Under the pieces are notes generated by a model that saw only the letters and a list, made by a program, of their open reading frames with translations, ran no database searches and had not been told where the DNA came from. DNA of 64,000 nucleotides from Shinisaurus crocodilurus (lineage: Eukaryota; Chordata; Lepidosauria; Squamata; Shinisauridae), in the NCBI GenBank assembly GCA_021292165.1, contig CM037885.1, positions 5,637,042 to 5,701,041 of the forward strand, in the 5' to 3' direction. Positions 45,896 to 64,000 of the stretch are shown here, piece by piece. A program made the position numbers and the translations under genes. Within the stretch, counting starts at the first letter, position 1; each line of letters opens with the position of its first letter.

Positions 45896-47387
45896 CTGGC
45901 AACACAGCCTTGTAAAGCAGCTTTCCCCAACCTGGGGCCCTTCAGATGTGTTTGGACCAAAATGCCCACAATTCCCAGCCACCATGGGCAGGTTGGGGGG
46001 GACGCTGAGGTAAAGCAAGTCAGCATTTTACCCACTCTACGGCAGATGGGGAGGAGAAGGCTGAGAGTGTCTTTGCCTGAAGCCGCCTGGCGAATTAATG
46101 GTAGAAGAGAGATTTGAACCAGGTACTTCCTGCTTCATACTGCAGTCTCTTAGTCACTATGCTAATCACAAAACATATTAAAAACAACACTGGTTAAGAA
46201 AGCAATGCAGCCGAACAGGGAAATCGATGTAAAATCAGTTTAAAAACAGCAGCAGGAGGGAAACATCAGTGGGTTTCAGATATGGGGCTCACTGTGGAAA
46301 TATAGAAGGAGGCATCAACATCTGGCAAGTGAGAATAGTGCTGCAGGTTGCATCAGATTAGCAAGCATCATCCCCAGGCTGTTCCAGCTCTTGGATTGTG
46401 GCAATGTTTATTCCTAAACTAGGCAGCTCATGCTCCACAGAGGAAACTTAGATTTGAATGTGGATAAAGGATACAAAATGCTAAAAGGTAATCTGATGTG
46501 CATGGTTACTTGGAAATAAGTCCCACTGTCTTCAGTAGTCCCTCCCTACTCCCAAGTCAGTGTGCACAGGATGACGGTCTTAGATTGTAAGCTCCTTTGG
46601 GTGGGGGACTTGTCTTTTACTTATGTTACCCTGTAAGGCCCCACGTACATTGATAGTGCAATATATTGATGATGATGACGATAATGTATTTTGGTGGACC
46701 AATCTTTCCTGGGTGAAAGGGTATTCAAGCCTTCAAGTGATATAGATAGAACTCTTCAGGCAGAATAGTACTTTTTCTGTTATTTGTTGCACAAGGAGCC
46801 TAACTAGCCCAAATAGTTCTACTAGTTGTTTATGGTAGGTTATATCGTAAGACAGAAACTTTGAATCCACGATCAGTTGTATTAAGCAGAAGTGGGGCTA
46901 CGTACCATTGTGATACAGGGGCAATGGAGAAGAAAGAGAGATCCTGAGCCTCCTGGCTAAAGCTATAGAGGAGGGTAATTCATAGTGGGAAGGGAGAGCT
47001 CTGCAGGCAGTTGGAGAATAACCTGGCAGCAAGCGCTCTGCTGCTTTATATGCTACAAGAACAGTTGCCACTTTGATATCAGCTAAGGATGGATTCAAGG
47101 TTCCAATACCTACTTGTTTCAAGCTTTTGAATTGGACAGGATTTGCTTTGCCTGAAGAGGAGTTCTGTGCAACTCAAAGGCTTACTACAGTATTATCTAC
47201 CGCAGATGGTCCATTCAAAGGTATTATTGGGACCTTTTCAGATCCTACCTTCCCACTTTATTGTGACTCCTGCTCAATGGGGCAGAACTAGGACTCGCTA
47301 TAATAACACGAGTGAGGCAATAGATCTACAAGCACTTGCCTTTGACTTAACAGGCTTGAGCAACCAAATTCTCTCAGTGTAACTGAC

Positions 47388-47490
47388 ACAGCCATACCAC
47401 CCTGAACATGCCCAGTCTTGTCTGATCTCGGAAGCTAAGCAGGGTCAGGTACTTGGATGGGTGACTGGCTTGGAATAGCAGATGCTGTAG
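47388..47490 (+). pseudogene. 5S rRNA-derived sequence with internal deletion
   Basis: The blocks gccataccaccctgaacatg, ctgatctcggaagctaagca and tacttggatgggtgac follow the 5S rRNA gene, ending gatgctgta. About 11 bases between the intermediate element and box C are missing, so it is not a functional 5S gene. Confidence 0.8.
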
Positions 47491-47491
47491 G

Positions 47492-47686
47492 GAGGGACCA
47501 TAGCTCAGTGTGATAGAGCACATGCTTTGCACGCAGAAGGGCCCAGGTTCAATCCCTGGCCTCTCCAGGTAGGGCTAGGATATAATCTGGCCTGAAACGC
47601 TGGAGAGCCGCTGCCAGTCAGTGTCGGCAATACTGGGCTAGATAGACCAATGGTCTGACTCAGTATAAGGCAGCTTCCTATGTTCC
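47492..47686 (+). mobile_element. tRNA-derived SINE directly behind the 5S-like block
   Basis: A box catagctcagtgtgatagag, B box ggttcaatccctgg, tail ctgactcagtataaggcagc. It follows the 5S-like sequence with no gap. Confidence 0.8.
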
Positions 47687-47819
47687 TAATTTAAAGCTTA
47701 GAAATACTTTTTTTTGCTTGAGGTGCAGCTTGCTCTAACATCACCCTGCATGCTTCATTTCTAGGCCTCACTCTGAGTGGCTGGATTCTGTCCACTGAAC
47801 AGATCGAGTGTGGGTAGCC

Positions 47820-63370
<15,551 letters not shown>

Positions 63371-63644
63371 TGAGGCCCAGTACAATGATCCGTAACCCTC
63401 CCACCCTTACCGGGCTGGTTGTCACTTTGGTTGTGAGCCTTTTCGGTTTACATTTTCAGTAGGGTCTGGAAGGTTATTTGAAATGAAACGGGCTGCCAAC
63501 ATGGTAATGTGTGAGGAGTCTGAGCTGCAGTGGAAATATCGACCCAGTGTGAGGGCAGCTGTAAAAAAAAGACAAATTCCATGTTAAGGGATCATTAGGA
63601 AAGGGGTTGAAAATAAAACTGCCAATACTGTAATGCCTCTATAC

Positions 63645-63766
63645 CAGTGTTCTCCAACCTTGGATCCCCAGATGTTTTTGGCCTACAACTCCCAGCATGC
63701 CCCAGCCAGCATAGCTGGGAGTTGTAGGCCAAAAAACATCTGGGGGCCCAAGGTTGGAGAACACTG
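63645..63766. mobile_element. hAT foldback downstream of coding exon 19
   Basis: cagtgttctccaacc to ggttggagaacactg with ctacaactcccagcatgcc arms; flanks ctctatac and ctctacaa are similar. Confidence 0.8.
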
Positions 63767-63769
63767 CTC

Positions 63770-64000
63770 TACAAATCACACTTGGAATACTATGTTCAGT
63801 TCTGGTTGCCATACCTCAATACGTTGTAGAGCTGGAAAAGGTGCAGAACAGGGCAATCAGGATGTCCGGGAGGCTAAGCACCTCCCCTACGAGGAAAGGT
63901 TACAGCATTTGGAGCTATGTAGTTTAGAAAAAAGGGTGAGTAACGGGGGACATAATAGAGGTGAATAACATGCATGGTGTGGAGTAAGTGGCTTGGGAGG
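63770..64000 (+). repeat. CR1/L2-like LINE fragment at window edge
   Basis: atgttcagttctggttgcca and gaaaaggtgcagaacagggc are typical of a LINE ORF or 3' region; cut by the edge. Confidence 0.5.

Larger units (their letters stand above)
45200..47764 (+). other. SYMPK 5' intron, repeat-filled
   Basis: The stretch between the CpG region and coding exon 1 holds LINE ends (45.31-45.90 kb), a foldback piece (45.92 kb), a short trinucleotide run (45.25 kb) and a 5S-like plus tRNA-derived SINE pair (47.39-47.69 kb). From about 46.02 to 47.38 kb I see no gene and no repeat I can name. Confidence 0.5.

Noticed and set aside
47388..47490. Functional 5S rRNA gene
   Set aside because: An internal deletion and substitutions, and direct fusion to a SINE.

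Overview
The window reads as vertebrate nuclear DNA, most likely from a squamate reptile (lizard or snake). The evidence is the mix of interspersed repeats: CR1-type LINE ends, tRNA-derived SINEs resembling Sauria SINEs, a LINE with a YADD reverse transcriptase, several hAT and Tigger-like non-autonomous DNA transposons, and dense microsatellites. There is also a split gene with GT-AG introns whose exons encode symplekin. The species call is inferred from repeat content and was not tested by database search.

Layout. From 1 to about 37.5 kb I find no gene I can defend. This part is nested transposon debris, with two GC-rich islands (about 14.70-15.12 kb and 18.90-19.33 kb) that look promoter-like but are unassigned. 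From 37,543 to 39,331 on the minus strand there is a compact three-exon homeobox gene. It encodes 202 residues: an eh1-type repressor motif (residues 60-67) followed by a divergent homeodomain (about 118-177) split by an intron after homeodomain position 44. A TATA-like element lies about 100 bp upstream of its ATG. From 39.45 to 44.4 kb the sequence is intergenic and includes a solo LTR. A CpG-rich promoter region follows at 44.45-45.2 kb. From 47,820 to the right edge lies SYMPK on the plus strand: 19 coding exons covering 907 residues, with the C-terminal part beyond the window.

The two genes point away from each other (homeobox minus, SYMPK plus), about 5.4 kb apart from the homeobox ATG to the SYMPK CpG region. 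Symplekin is the HEAT-repeat scaffold of the mRNA 3'-end processing machinery and would be expressed everywhere. The homeobox gene would be a DNA-binding repressor with restricted expression. Nothing suggests they act in one pathway. In human, FOXA3 sits head-to-head with SYMPK; no forkhead coding sequence is visible in that position here.

The repeats give clear insertion histories. Several hAT elements have perfect 8-bp target duplications, one of them with an unoccupied paralogous site elsewhere in the window. Three solo LTRs of one family and one small unrelated LTR have 5-bp duplications. A Tourist-like foldback carries a hAT foldback inside it. Many foldback elements carry the ctacaactcccagcatgc core, which resembles the ZNF143/THAP11 promoter motif; degenerate versions of that motif also occur in the SYMPK promoter region.
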